The notes under the pieces are model-generated. The model did no database searches, was not told the origin of the DNA, and saw nothing but the letters and a program-made list of their open reading frames with translations. The translations under genes and the position numbers were made by a program. A stretch of 64,000 nucleotides of DNA from Microdochium bolleyi (taxonomy: Eukaryota > Ascomycota > Sordariomycetes > Xylariales > Microdochiaceae), in the NCBI GenBank assembly GCA_001566295.1, contig KQ964271.1, positions 228,949-292,948 of the forward strand. Direction: 5' to 3'. Shown piece by piece: positions 8,511-20,603 of the stretch. The number at the start of each line of letters is the position of its first letter. The first letter of the stretch is position 1.

Positions 8511-10894
8511 ATGCTGCTCACCCAGCTCGCTGCCGTCCTCGCGACAGGCCTCGTCCTCGGCACCAGTGCCAGCCCCGTTCAGCCTTCCAAGCGCCTTGTC
8601 CCGGCAACCCACGCCCTCCACGAGCGGCACATCCCCCAGCACGCCGTCCACTGGTCCAAGCGCAGCAGAGTCCCCGCCACGGCGCTGCTGCCCGTCCGCA
8701 TCGGCCTCGCGCAGGGCAACATCGATGCCGGCCACGAGCGCCTCCTCGCCATCTCGGACAAGACCTCGGAGCACTACGGCAAGCACATGACCGCCGAGGA
8801 GGTCATTGACTTCTTCGCGCCCCCGCAGACCCTGGTCGACGCGGTGACGGAGTGGATCAGCAGCTCTGGCATCAGCAAGGAGCGGATCGGGCACTCGACG
8901 AACAAGCAGGTATGTTTTTGCTGTTATGACAATTTCGTTTCCGACAATATTTAGAAGCTAACCCCCCCTGAACACAGTGGCTCCAATTTGACGCCACAGC
9001 TCAGGAACTGGAGGACCTGCTCTACGCCGAGTTCCACGTCTACCAGCACGCCGACGGCTCCGAGGACGTCTCGACCGAGGCCTACCACGTGCCCGCCCAC
9101 ATCCGCGAGCACATCGACTACATCACTCCTGGGACCCGCCTGCGGGCCACCAAGGGGTCCCCTTCGTCTTCGTCCTCCCTCGAGAAGCGCGCTGGCAAGC
9201 CCGTCCGGATCGGCAGCGGCCACGTGCCACCCAAGGCCCTATACCTGCAGAAGGAGGCGGGCTCGCCGCAGCCGTTCGTCATCAACTCGACCACGTGCGA
9301 CGTTAGCGTGGTCGCCGACTGCCTGCGGCACCAATACGGCATCACGAAGCTCACGGGCAAGGCGCAGCCCGGCAACGAGCTCGGCGTCTTCGAGTCCCTC
9401 GGCGACCACTACAGCAAGCGCGACCTCGACGTCTACTTTAGCACCCTGTACCCCGAGATCCCCAACGGCACGTACCCCATTGAGCACCTCATCGACGGGG
9501 CCGTGGGCGCCGTCGAAGAGCAGCCGGCCGGCCTGAACCCGCCCATCACTGCGGGTGGCGAGTCCATGCTCGACTTCAGCAGCGCGATTCCCCTGATCTA
9601 CCCGCAGAAGACGGTCCTCTTCCAGACCGACGATGAGTGGTACGAGCGCAACCAGACGGACCCCAACACCAAGTACTTTGGCTTCTACAACACCTTCCTC
9701 GACGCCATCGACGGCAGCTACTGCACCTACGACGGCGGCAACTGCGCCACCGCCGACTGCCTCGACCCGGAGTACCCGAACCCCAACAGCCCGGACGGCT
9801 ACAAGGGCGGCCTGCAGTGCGGCGTGTACCGCCCGACCAACGTCGTCTCCGTGTCGTACGGCTCGAGCGGGATGCCCGACAAGTACGTCCGCCGGCAGTG
9901 CCACGAGCTCATGAAGCTCGGCCTGCAGGGGACCACGGTCATCTCGTCGAGCGGCGACGACGGCGTGGGCAAGCCGGCCTACTGCCCGCTGGGAGCCGAC
10001 GGTCAGCCCGTCTTCTACACAAACATGCTCGCCGAGTGCCCCTACGCGCTGAGCGTCGGGTCCACGGAGCTCAACCGGCCCGCTGGCAGCCAAGCTGGCG
10101 CGTACCGCCCGGCCTTTGAGCGCCTCGACGAGATCGCGACCCAGGCCTTCGCCTCGGGCGGCGGGTTCTCCAATGCCTTTGACGCGCCCGAGTGGCAGCG
10201 CGCCGCCATCAGCAAGTACTTTGCCAGCACCAAGCTCACCTTCAGCGGGTACGACAAGCCCGTCGAGAACGGCAACTTCACCGTGGTCAAAGGCGTGGCC
10301 AACAGGTTCTACAAGCACGGCAGGGGGTACCCGGACATCGCTGCGGTGGGCGACAGGCAGGTCGTGTACGTGAGCGGGCTGTGGTACCGGTACGGCGGCA
10401 CGTCGCTCAGCGCGCCCGTCGTCGCGAGCATGGTGACGCTCGCCAACGAGGAGAGGCTCAGGAGGGGCAAGAAGGCTATCGGTTTCTTCACGCCGGCGCT
10501 GGTGAGTTTCTCTTTTTGTCTACGTGATGGAAATATCCTGCTTCGACGCGGTGATGAAAACAGAAATGCTGACCATAGTCGCTGTGTCTCGGTATAGTAC
10601 GCACACCCAGAGGTCCTCCACGACATCACCGTTGGCAGCAACCCGGGCTGCAACACGACTGGCTTCCCGACCGCGCCCGGCTGGGATCCCGTTACTGGCT
10701 GGGGGTAAGTTCAATCCGATCTTGCTTTTCTTTTCTTTCCAGTCATCCTCCTTTTCCACACTTCTCGTCTGCGGGCGGCGCGCGCTATCTTGCAACTGCC
10801 AAAGTATGAGACTCTGGACTAACGCCGCATGTCTTTCTGGTCATATAGGTCCCTCATCTACCCCAAGTTCGCGGCGCTGCTGCAGAGCTTGTAG
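8511..10894 (+). CDS. Secreted sedolisin-family serine peptidase (tripeptidyl peptidase-like, S53)
   Basis: Four exons, 8511-8909, 8978-10501, 10598-10704 and 10849-10894, join in phase to 691 residues. Residues 1-20 are a signal peptide (hydrophobic, ending GTSA-S). The propeptide (to about residue 195) has the Pro-kumamolisin look. The catalytic set is visible: Glu328 and Asp332 in GGESMLD, Asp460 in SSSGDDGV for the oxyanion hole, and Ser609 in YGGTSLSAP. The C-terminal DPVTGWG is the usual calcium-site region. Enzymes of this family work at acid pH outside the cell, usually removing tripeptides from protein N-termini; exact specificity cannot be read here. The first intron (68 nt), second (96 nt) and third (144 nt) have standard borders. 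No missing active-site residue. Confidence 0.93.
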
Positions 10895-11411
10895 ACAAGG
10901 CGTGAGAGACAAAGCAGAGAGGCTGAAATGGCATGGAGGATGAGGGATGGGTACGCCACTGACAAGGGAGAGGATGCAGGATGCCCTGGACATGTGGGGT
11001 GCTAGCATTGGATATAAACCCGCCACTGGCGAAGCAAAGCATTGTCGAGCATTTTCTTGCACTTCTTGATAGATATCTCGCCGGGCGGCTCCTGCAAGGC
11101 AGATGTTTTCCTTTGGACCCCTTGGGGAGCAGAGAGCATACAATATTACACTTTGGAAGACGGCAGGTAAGCCGTCCTCACAATGCTCGTCCAGTTTGAC
11201 TTTTCGCACAGTAGTCTACCATGTGAGCCGATCGTACACCTTGACTGGGAACTTGTCCGTAAGTACGCTACTGATATTACAACGGCGACCGCTGAAGAGA
11301 ACCAGTCATCCACTGTGGAAATAGGATCGCTTTTCTTATGACTATATCAAATTGCGCGAATGCAACCGGTATATAACTATGTAAACACACCATTTTGCAT
11401 TCCTTCTTCAT
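10895..11411. other. Convergent intergenic region
   Basis: The stretch lies between the 3' ends of the sedolisin and DUF1446 genes. I see no gene; both 3' untranslated regions probably end here. Confidence 0.5.
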
Positions 11412-13827
11412 TCAGATCTTTCCCCTTTCCAGGAACTTGTTCGGGATATCGACATGTTTCGCCCTCACGAACTCGCACAGGTTCTTGCCCAGCGCGTCCA
11501 TGCTCGACGTGCTGTTGAACCCGCGGTCCAGGTGGTCCCGGAGGAGGAAGTGCACGGCGCGCAGGTGGCGCATCTCGAACCGGTCGACCCCGTGGCCGAG
11601 GTACTCGGCGCCGAGCAGCGCGATCATCGCCTCGGTGCTCAGCAGGCTCCGGAGCCAGTCCCACTCGTCGTCGTGCCGCACGAAGAACCCGACGTTGGCG
11701 TCGCTCGCCTTATCCCCGGATCGGCCCATCACGACCCATCCCAGCGGGCCGCGCGTCGTCGGGCCGAAGTTGCTCAGATCGACGGGATCCGCCGTGTCGT
11801 AGGATGGCTGCTGCTTGCTGAACTCCCCCGTCTCCTTTGGGGCAGGGATATCAATGGTCTCCCCGGACCACTCGAGCACCGCGCGCTGGCGGATCTCGTC
11901 CTGCGCCAGGAGCGTAGGCCAGTACTCCCATATCGGTTTTCCCGAGCTCTGCCGCCCGTCAGGGGTGACGCTGGCGCCCGGGCATGAGGTCAGGAAGTTC
12001 TGCATGCACCAGCGCGTGAAGGAGTCGCTGCCGCCGAGGCTCGCCCAGGAGCCCATCCCGAGGATCGAGGGGTCCTTGGTCTGCACGAAGATGCGGAAGT
12101 CGACGGTCGCCGAGTCCTGCGTCGCCGGGTCCGCGGGGCAGGAGCCGACGAGGTGGAACCTGAGCTTGGAGAACTTGTGGATGTGGTTGCGCATTGCGTG
12201 GCGGATCTGCTTCTCGGTCCATGCTGCCTGTTTTTGGAGTGGTGGTCAGTGCCTTGGTGAAGGGGAAAAGAATGATGAATGGGATACTGATGGAGCATAC
12301 CTTCTTCTCGATATCCAGCCCGACGAACAAGTAGTGGAACTCCGCCTGGTAACCCCCATGCCCCGTGATCCCGACCTTTGTCGTCGGCGGCGGCGGCAAG
12401 CCCTTGACACCAGTCATGCGGACCTGGTCTTTACCAATTTGCTCGAGCTTCACGTCCTCCAGTTTCGCGACCACATCCGAGTTGTAGTATAGCGGGCCCT
12501 GGATCTCGTACACGAGCTGCGACGTCAGCGTGCCCACGCTCACCTCGCCCCCCGTGCCGGCCTCCTTGGTGAACACCGTCTCCCCACTCGCCTCGATCGC
12601 CGCGATCGGGTACCCCAGGTTCTCGCTACCGTCAAATAGGTCCTTGAACCCGGAGTAGTAGCCGCCCGTCGCGTACGTCGAACACTCGATGATGTGGCCC
12701 GCGATGAGCGCCGACGCGAGCGCGTCAAAGTCCGTGGGCGACCAGTCGTGCCACCACGCCGCGGCGCCCACGGCGGGAGCAGCGTCGGCGACGCGGCCAC
12801 AGATGACAATGTCAGCGCCCGAGCGCAGGGCCGCGGCGATGCCCATGCCGCCAAGGTAGGCTCTGTTTCCATCACCCGCATGTTAACCAACCGGGTCGGA
12901 ACAGCGAGGAGCACGGTGATAAACCAAATAAGACAACGAAAGACAGAGACGGGCTGACTCACTGCGCGCAGATCGGCTCGTGGCCCCAATCATCCAAATC
13001 CTTCCCGGTGTCCAGACTCCGGAACTTCTCTCCGCGCTTCCGCAGCGCAAACACCTGCTCTGTGACATCGTCGCCCTCGACCCACGCGACTTTCAGTCCC
13101 AGCCCTTGCCTCTCGCACTCCTGCCGCACCAGCCGCGCGAGCTGATCCGGCGCGCTGGCGCCCGCGTTGACGGCGACCTTGACGTTGTTCTTCTCGCACC
13201 AGGGCAGCGCCGGGCCCAGGGCGCCCATGAAGGACGGGTCGAACATGTCGAGCAGCGCGGCTTTCGGGTCCTTCGCGAGCGCTTCGGCGTTCTTCACCTT
13301 GGAGGTGCCGTGGATCGCGATTGTGCATTCGCCTGATTCAATGAGTCTGGTGTCAGTAACGGCTGTGGGTTCGGGGAGAGGGAAATTCAGTTGTGCTTTG
13401 CGACGACTGGCTGCTCATGTTGACGGGAGCACTCGGGTATCGGTCTTCGCGGGAGTGAGGATAGTCGTACTCATGTGATCTGTCTCGTCGGGTTAGCACC
13501 ACAATTCACTCCTGACACATGGCCAGCTCTCCAAACAAAGATTTCCCCGAGGGAAGGAGACATACCGCCGATGAGAACGTCGACCTCGCCCGACTTGGCG
13601 AGGTCGTGGTACGCGCGCTGGCGGTCTGCGAAGCCGCCGGAGCAGCCCCCGATGCGCACGGCGCGCCTGGCCGTGCCGGAGTGCATCCCGTTGGTGCCGT
13701 TCTGATTGTGCTGCTTTGCGACGCGGACGCCGTTGGTGCCGTTGGTCGCCGATGGGGAGTGCTCGCGCGTGCGCTTGCGCCCGTTTTGCTGGGCTTCGGA
13801 CGTGGTGTCGGTCTGCATTGCGTCCAT
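11412..13827 (-). CDS. DUF1446 (AtuA-like) domain protein
   Basis: Clear exons on the minus strand are 13827-13566, about 13350-12963, 12862-12301 and 12227-11412. The protein has the family signatures IGGCSGGFADRQRAY, VKVAVNAGAS, VEGDDV, AYLGGMGIAAALRSGADIVICGRVADAAP, WWHDW and, near the end, GRSGDKASDANVGFFV. This family (PF07287) includes the bacterial AtuA protein of acyclic terpene breakdown; the fungal members are uncharacterised and probably cytosolic. Between the first and second listed exons a small exon is needed. A segment starting at about 13480 (minus) reads D-H-M-S after the split Gly-Gly codon, which fits, but its donor could be one of two sites, so this part is not settled. 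Start: MDAMQTD at 13827 is preferred; the frame is open further up to 13983. Confidence 0.85.
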
Positions 13828-14454
13828 CTCGGTTCCCTCGAGTCTCGTTATTGCATACGCGTCGTGTTGAGGAACAGGAAGGCAAGAAAGAAGTGGGCGA
13901 GCCGGCTGTCGGCGAGTTGGGTGTCTCTCCACATCTTTTGAGCTCCCCGAGAAGCAGTGCTGGGGACGGCTAATGGAAGGCATTGCGGCTAACGTTTCCC
14001 AGTGTCTCTGTGTCCGCCTGTGTTACTCCGCACAGAGAAGGGGACGCTTCTCCACATCCCCACAGTCTCCATGTGTCGCGTGCGGGGTGCGGGGGCGGCT
14101 GAGCTGAGCCTGATTCCGCGTCGGGTCCGCCTTGCCGCCGTGAGCCGTGGCCTGCTTACATCATCGGCCCGGATCGCTCGGCTCACATTCCAGGCCTCGG
14201 GAGCATATCCAGACAGACAGGCAAGGGCTCCTGGAGGGGTGGCGGAGGCTCGGAGGCCGGGAGGCCGAGAAGGAATGGCTGGCAGTTTGCTGAGGTATTA
14301 TTGGGCACTGGAGTGGCTCGGCACGCGTATGGGAAACGGCCGCCTGGTCAGGCCACCACTCGGATCGAATATTTGCAAGATATAATGGCACTTATGAGCA
14401 CTCACCAGCACATACGACCATAGGATCGAGGAAATTGAGAGTCCTGTCTGCTCC
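13828..14454. other. Intergenic, no gene seen
   Basis: Upstream DNA of the DUF1446 gene. The frames present have no family resemblance. No clear TATA box was found. Confidence 0.45.
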
Positions 14455-14508
14455 CCTGTACACAAGCTCGACACCGCAATCTTGTGTATGAGGGGCGGAT
14501 CCGCCTTG
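14455..14508 (+). repeat. Left copy of a degenerate direct repeat
   Basis: The segment shares CGCAATCTTGT (14475-14485), AGGGG and CGGATCC in the same order and nearly the same spacing with 15678-15735; upstream both also have CCCTG-y-ACACA. Over the best 28 columns 24 bases agree with a two-base gap. The two copies sit in the same orientation on either side of the VOC gene. Confidence 0.55.
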
Positions 14509-14701
14509 TAGATGGTATTGTTATGCAAACGATATGAAAACGCAACATATGTTGATACTTGCTAGAAGTACATAACGTCCTCAGGGAGAGCATCTTTGTA
14601 AAGCGACCCAAAAATAGATACTAGATTACGTTGTTCGTTCTCCGTCCCATAACTCGTCAAAAACACCAGATGTTCACGAGTGTGAAGTGTTCCGAGAAGT
14701 A

Positions 14702-15127
14702 TCACGCTTCATCTCCCGCGGCTTTGCAGACAGCCTCAAATTTCCAACCGCCTGGGGCAAAAACAAAAGCCGCGTAGTAGTTCTCGCCAAAGTGAGGCCG
14801 CAGCCCGGGTGGTCCGCCGCAAGTTCCACCGTGGCCCATGCCCGCCGTGTAAAAGTCGAGGACCGCCTCGCGCGTTGGCGCCTCAAACGCAATGTGGTGA
14901 CCGGGGCCGGGAACCTGCGCAGTGGCGCCGTAGTCAAAGACATTGAGCAGCTCGCTGGCGTCGTTTGGCCCGAATCCTAAACATCGGATCTTGCCGGCCG
15001 CCGCGGGGCTGTCGGAGTTGTCGAAGACGAGTCGCAGGCCCAGAGGCGCGAGGGCGGCAGCTAGAAAAGCCCTTGTCGGATGAAAGTCGGCGGAGCTGAC
15101 GCCAATGGACACGTGACTCAAAGCCAT
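14702..15127 (-). CDS. VOC (glyoxalase/bleomycin-resistance fold) protein
   Basis: A single-exon gene of 141 residues. It starts MALSHVSIGV, a typical first beta strand with the metal-ligand His5 (LSHVSI); GPGHHIAFEAP in the middle gives a second His site, and YYAAFVFAPGGWKFEAVCK gives the closing strands with a Glu ligand. The length and the paired beta-alpha-beta-beta-beta pattern fit a small stand-alone vicinal-oxygen-chelate enzyme, probably cytosolic and metal-dependent. Substrate is unknown; relatives are dioxygenases, isomerases and thiol-transferases. The gene stands alone between two degenerate direct repeats (14455-14508 and 15678-15735), and both flanks lack genes. Confidence 0.82.
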   Translation of the reverse strand: MALSHVSIGVSSADFHPTRAFLAAALAPLGLRLVFDNSDSPAAAGKIRCLGFGPNDASELLNVFDYGATAQVPGPGHHIAFEAPTREAVLDFYTAGMGHGGTCGGPPGLRPHFGENYYAAFVFAPGGWKFEAVCKAAGDEA

Positions 15128-15677
15128 GTTGAGGTTCTCTGCAAGGGTATGTTTTTGGCTTCCAAATGTTCAAAGATCAAAGACATCTACGCCGATGAGG
15201 GGAATCAATAAAAACCGAAAATCTTTACAGCCACCCTCCACCACGTCAAAAAAACCAGGGATCTTAACCCCGCTTTTCCTACTGTCACAGCTAGCAACAG
15301 GTGAAACGTCACATTGAGCGTATTCACGTACAAATATTGCGAAAAGTATCAGAGTTCAATAATAAGTTAAGGCCCTGTAGTCCCCTGATTGGAGACTAGT
15401 TCTGGCACGCGCTGCCATTCGCTTCCTTGGCTTGTCGCCACAGGCGCTACGGTACATGAGACGCAGCGTGCACTGCCGGGCGAGAAGATTGCGGCATCGG
15501 ATTAAAACGGATGGTCATAACGGACTAGTGGAACGATATGGGTGTTGAAAAATAGCCCTGTAGGTCGGGCGGGCTGGCAACTCCAAAAATGTGGCGCGGT
15601 CGCTATGCCAAGACATGCGGAGGGAAAGTGTCTACCGTTTATGGACCTTATGTCTTCCAAAAATGGATGTCACTTGC
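15128..15677. other. Intergenic, no gene seen
   Basis: AT-richer spacer upstream of the VOC gene. I see no credible gene; part of it must be the VOC promoter. Confidence 0.45.
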
Positions 15678-15735
15678 CCTGCACACAGGACTTTATACCG
15701 CACGCAATCTTGTACGTTAGGGGAGCGGATCCCTA
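15678..15735 (+). repeat. Right copy of the degenerate direct repeat
   Basis: It carries CGCAATCTTGT at 15703-15713, then TTAGGGGAGCGGATCC, matching the left copy at 14455-14508. A GC-rich inverted repeat follows at once (15739-15762). The AGGGG-CGGATCC core followed by a CCCC-rich hairpin is reminiscent of eroded ends of fungal DNA transposons, but no transposase remains nearby. Confidence 0.55.
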
Positions 15736-15738
15736 CTT

Positions 15739-15762
15739 AACCCCCGCTATGGCTCGGGGGTT
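15739..15762. repeat. Perfect 8-bp inverted repeat (hairpin)
   Basis: AACCCCCG, an 8-base loop, then CGGGGGTT. It adjoins the right direct-repeat copy and has no gene end next to it, so it is more likely a transposon relic than a terminator. Confidence 0.5.
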
Positions 15763-16695
15763 CCTGTAGCGTTATAGTAGAGCTCTCGGCCCCAATTGGC
15801 CGGTAAGGCAGCCACTTTTCCCAGAGTCTCAGACCAGTGGAATACAGGACATCACAGACTCATAGGACTACTCGATCTACCATTGTTTCTATTATCTACT
15901 TCAGGTTCGACCTAGACATAAAAGAGCAGGACAGCCGGCGGGCGATTGGGCGGACACGCTGCTGCTGCGTTCTTGCTGTCATCCACTGCTGGCCACTCGG
16001 CGGCATCTTGCCTGGCGCAGACAGCTGACTGAGGGATTGGACACACTGCTCCAGGCCGGGAAGAATTGCGGGCATGCCCATTTCTTTAAACTTTTATCAG
16101 ACTTTTCTCCCTTGTCATGGGAATATGACGTGTTAACCACCAAGATGAGCTGCGGTTCTATAAATTGGTACATGCCGGGTCATAAGGCGGGCGATATCCT
16201 TGCCATGCATGGTTGGACACCACGGAGTTTCTCTGACATTACTCCATGACCAAATATAACAGATGGGAATGGTCGACGTCTAGTATGTTGGCGAGTTGCG
16301 ACGCGGAGGTAGAGGGTTGCCGAACACATAGAGGCAAGCAATGCGTGTGATGAATTATGTGTCAATTCTCTGCATGAAAAACCAGCAAGTGATGAAATTC
16401 GATGCTCTACTGTCGATATCATGGGGTGTCCACGCATCACGGCAGACAGTTTCTTGGGTGACGTCGTTCCAGGTAACTCATGCCCGAAAATGCGCAGATC
16501 TCAAAAGACTCGACGTGGTTACGACTTTGCCCTTTGTCCTCGGGGCTCAATGTTGAGGGAACTTCCACAATCCTCTGGGAAGATGGAAGCGCAAGCCTCG
16601 GAGTGACTCACATCCGGGGAGCATGTGAAGTGTTTGCGGGTCGAGGACAAGTCAAAGGGTATTTGTATTGAGAGTACCTGTGCTCCAGCGATCTC
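15763..16695. other. Intergenic, no gene seen
   Basis: The stretch runs up to the 3' end of the Clr5-ankyrin gene. Short frames only, none with recognisable family features. Confidence 0.45.
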
Positions 16696-19600
16696 CTAGC
16701 TGCATCTGGGATACGGTGGCGTAACATCAATGTAGTGTTCTGATAAGTCCGGCAGGTCTATTGCCGCGCTGTCGATCAGTGAACCAGCATCCATCCCCAG
16801 TTCGACCGGCACGTGCCGCCCGTCGCGGTGGTCCTCCAAGAGCTCAGCCACGCTAATGTGTCCGTTCCCCCGTGCATACTTTATTGCGCTTAGAAGGGAT
16901 TCCTCTCCCTCACCAGTGGTGCTCGTTCCAGAGTTGAGAAGCAATTTCACGGCATCAAGCCTCCCGTGCTCTGCGGCACCTTCCAGCGCTGTCCTGCCCT
17001 GAAAAACGGCACCTGGAGCGTCCAGATCCGCTCCTCGGTTGATGAGCATCTCCATGATGCCGCCGTCGCCCCTGATTGAGGCAAGCTGGAGGGCGGTGGC
17101 GCCACCCCGCTGGTTGATTGGGCCATTGATCAGGGCGCCGTAGTCGATAAGCCATCGAGTGATGTCGTCGTGACCCGACTCTGCCGCCTGCTGGAGTGGC
17201 GTACGTCGAATGCCTCTAGTGGGGGCCAAGTTGATGTCGGCTCTGTACTCGTCGACGAGGAGCTTCACGATGAGAAAAGCACCTGCTCGGATTGCGAGGA
17301 GGAGTGGAGTCAGCACGGATGAGTTTCTCCCTTCCACCAATCCAGCCGCCCGATCGACCTCACCAAGGCGGCAACCCTTGCGGATGACAATCTGACAGCA
17401 TTGTTGGCAGCGCGGATCAGCGAGCTGTACAATGTTGCCTATGAGAGAGTAATTGGTCTCATCAAATGAGCGCTTCTGAACAATGATGTGCACGTCCAGA
17501 TCGTGCCCCTGCATAATGTGCTGTACGACACCGACGTGGCCGTTCCGTGCCGCAGCCACCAGAGCCTCGCCCATGCGCTTGACGCTGCGGATCGGGCATG
17601 GTTTGGGCTGATAATGTCGCAGCGTGTCGAGCACGGCTGTGGAAGGGCTGGCGCTTTCATGTGAGAGCGCACGTGCAAGAGCACCACTTTCCCACGGACA
17701 AAGCTGCGTGACGTCGAGCAGGTGTTTGATCTCTGCGCAGTCGCCCCCGCGAATCGCGTCACAGAGCTCGTCTTTGCCAGCATCAAACTTGAGATCCAAG
17801 ACGGTACCAAAGAAGTGGAGGCTGTTATAATGGCCGGATCGCCGGAAGTCAAGTCGTGTCACGGTGAAGACGCCTGCTGCTGCAACAAGTCTGTACAGCT
17901 CTCCGGTTGTCGGCATGAGCTGAAGCATGGCCTTGCTAATGGGGAGCACGTCTTGCTCAATTTCGACAAGCTTGCGGATCAGTGCCTCATTCTGATCCTC
18001 AAGCGCTGCAGAGAGCATGGTATACCTCGTACAAGTGCAGCAAGAATCGAAAAACGTCCTGCAAGCCTTGCAAGGAATGTCAAAGAAAAAGACTGCCTCC
18101 CAGAATACTCGGCTGTCGCCGCCCAACGCCGTCTCGACCTCTGTCATGAGCTCCTGGGTATGTCCCGGGCGGGCCAACTCTCTCAGCCGATGAGCTAGCT
18201 GTTCATACGGTGGCACACTGGGTGGCGGCGGCATGTCCAAAGGGAAGTACGCACATTCTCTGGCTGTGTTGTCGCACAGACAGGGCTTTTCGCTGATGAA
18301 CACCCTGAAGCCGCTCTCCTCCTGGTACTGAAATGACAGCAAGTCATGGCCTATGACATGGCGCTGCGGCTGTGCCCTGCTAAGGAGTTTGCTAATCTTC
18401 TCTTTGATCGCGACCCAGTCATTCGTCTCCGGAGGGACGCAATATTGCAGAAGACGCACGATCCGCTTGCGTTCATCGTGGGCTTCCGCCCTGCTGCCGT
18501 AAAATTGGCCTCGACCTTCCCGTTTGATTTTTCGGAAGATCTGTTCTTCCACCACCGAATCGAGGGATGTATCGATCATACAGGAGGCCAACTCATGAAG
18601 CTTCGGACCGATTTTGACGCTGTCCTCAGGGTCGAAAAGTCTTCGTCTTGTTGACAGCGGCTTTATTCCGGCCATGGCGAGCTGAGAAATTATCTTTCGC
18701 CCCATTTCAACAGATGTAGGTAGCAGATTGCTTTCTCCATCCGTGAACTTGAACCGCAGCGCTTGAGACTGTAGAGCCCAGACGAATGCCCCACCGCTGA
18801 GCACGCGGTAACGTCTCCTCGTACCGGGCCCAGTTTTGTTCACATCAGCACCCTCGTCAAGGAGAATTTGAAGAACCTCAGCAGCGAGGAACCCGGACGC
18901 AACCTCGACTGCCGTAAACGCCTCTTGGTTCCGTCCGAAGCAACAGACCTCGTCCACATTGATATCCCACTGCCGGATTATCTGCCTCACAGCACCGGCG
19001 TCGTTGACTTCGATAGCACCCTGAAGGAGTTTCCAGGAGAGGGTCTTCGAGTAGCGCGTCCGCACCACTCGCGTAAGATGATACTCGACATGACGGCCAA
19101 GATGTCCTTGCAGAGACCGCCACATGTGTCCCAGAGAGCGAAAACCAAGTCGGTCGATCATGTTGTTCGATAGAGCGTGGATGAAGAGATAGAATACGAC
19201 GCAGTCAGCCTTGGAGATCTGGCCGGCATGGGTTTCGTCATTCTCGACGATCGAATGTTCCAACAATTCGAGCGCGGACAAGGGCAGGATCTGTCGAAAC
19301 ATTCTTGCGTCGATCTTGGGCACCATCCGCACCTTCTTGAGGCTGCCCAGCTCGTTTGATAATCTGGGCTCTATCTCAAGTGTTGTGAAGAAGGAGCTAC
19401 CTGCCCCTTCCGAAAGATCTTGGAGGAAACACAAAAGGGATCGCCTTCCTGCGTAGTGCCCTATTGTGTAACTTGCTGTTAGCGCGAGTCCGTGGAAGGC
19501 ACCGATTCAAGGAGCCCGCAAGCATACCTCTAGGGCCAGACAACCACGAAATGAACATCAACGATGGTGTAAGCTCTGTCGAGTACAGCATTGCTCTGGG

Positions 19601-20341
19601 CCAAGTCATCGCTTCCGTATCCCAGGGGTCGATACCAGCAGATGTGGGATGTTGCGAAACCGTTGTTGGTCGTGGTGAGGATGGGCACCGAAGTTGAACC
19701 GAGTCAACGGCATTCTGCAGTGGGAGCGTCGCTCGTACTAGATCTGCATCTGGGGAAGTGGGTGGCATTTGAGATGGTGGTCCGCGGTTGACAGAGCCGG
19801 CGTTTGGCGGAGTAAGCCCAAAAGGCAAGGCGGCTGGCGGACCTATATGTCGCATAAGAACCACTATGGAGCGAAACAATTGGCTTCTGAGGTGATTGGA
19901 CGTACTCTCAGTCGTGGGTCTACACTGGTATCGTGACAGAGCTTTTTTGACCTTTCTGGAGCTTAGAGGTCGCCCGATGTATCCAATGAGAGCAGATGAG
20001 ACATCGGCCTCGCCACGTCGAATGGCGCTGTCCATGGTAGTCCATGCTTCCTGCGAATAGTTTTTTCTGAGGTTCCAAGCCTTGAAATGCGTTTCGTACT
20101 GCCATTTGCTGTGTGTATGAGAACCAAATTAGCATTGGTCGAAGTAACTTTCCATGATAGCGTCAAGTAGACTGATACAGCAGTAAGGAAGAGAGACTCA
20201 CGTTGCAGAGAACCCATGCGTCCTGCTCATAAACATCTGCACCTCTTTCTGGGTCCGGTTTTCCTGACAATACATCCTTGTGATCGCTGCGCGATGTACT
20301 TCCCACTCCGCCTCGGCGATGCGTTTTGTTGTCGGTGCCAT
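16696..20341 (-). CDS. Clr5-domain protein with long ankyrin-repeat tail (1161 aa)
   Basis: Three exons, 20341-20202, 20108-19528 and 19460-16696, join in phase to 1161 residues; introns have GTGAGT...CACAG and GTATGC...AATAG borders with a GCTAAC branch point. Residues about 9-64 form a Clr5 domain: a W near residue 13, ITRMYCQENRTQKEVQMFM, HGF, then the conserved W-x-Y-E-x-H-F-K-x-W split over the first intron. Residues 65-420 are mostly disordered, then helical. Ankyrin-like units appear near 430-460 (EVLQILLDEGADVN) and as a clearer array at about 890-1120 (GHVGVVQHIM, TPLQQAAESGHDDITRWLIDYGA, ATALQLASIRGDGGIMEMLINRGADLDAP). Clr5 was named from fission yeast silencing work; in filamentous fungi the domain heads many proteins of unknown role. 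Likely nuclear, by analogy only. Confidence 0.88.
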
Positions 20342-20603
20342 GGTGTGACAGAATGGTTGACGTAGGATGGCAAGGCAGGGTGTTGAGGCGGCGGATTTGA
20401 TGTGCTGGTGTTGGTTGTGCTTGAATGGGAGGAAGAGGGGATCCTGACTCGACCTAACCCGAATGCCTGGCTGGGAAGGGCGGGAGCTGCAATTAATAGC
20501 ACTCCGGAAGCGCACCGAATGACCTCTGTAAGAACGAGGCTGGCGTCTACACGGCTTGGCCAACATGCCACGTCGTTTCTGCCTCGAGAGCGTATGTACC
20601 CGA
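20342..20603. other. Upstream region of the Clr5-ankyrin gene
   Basis: Promoter side of the gene ending at 20341. No clear TATA box. It passes directly into the motif cluster at 20604. Confidence 0.4.
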
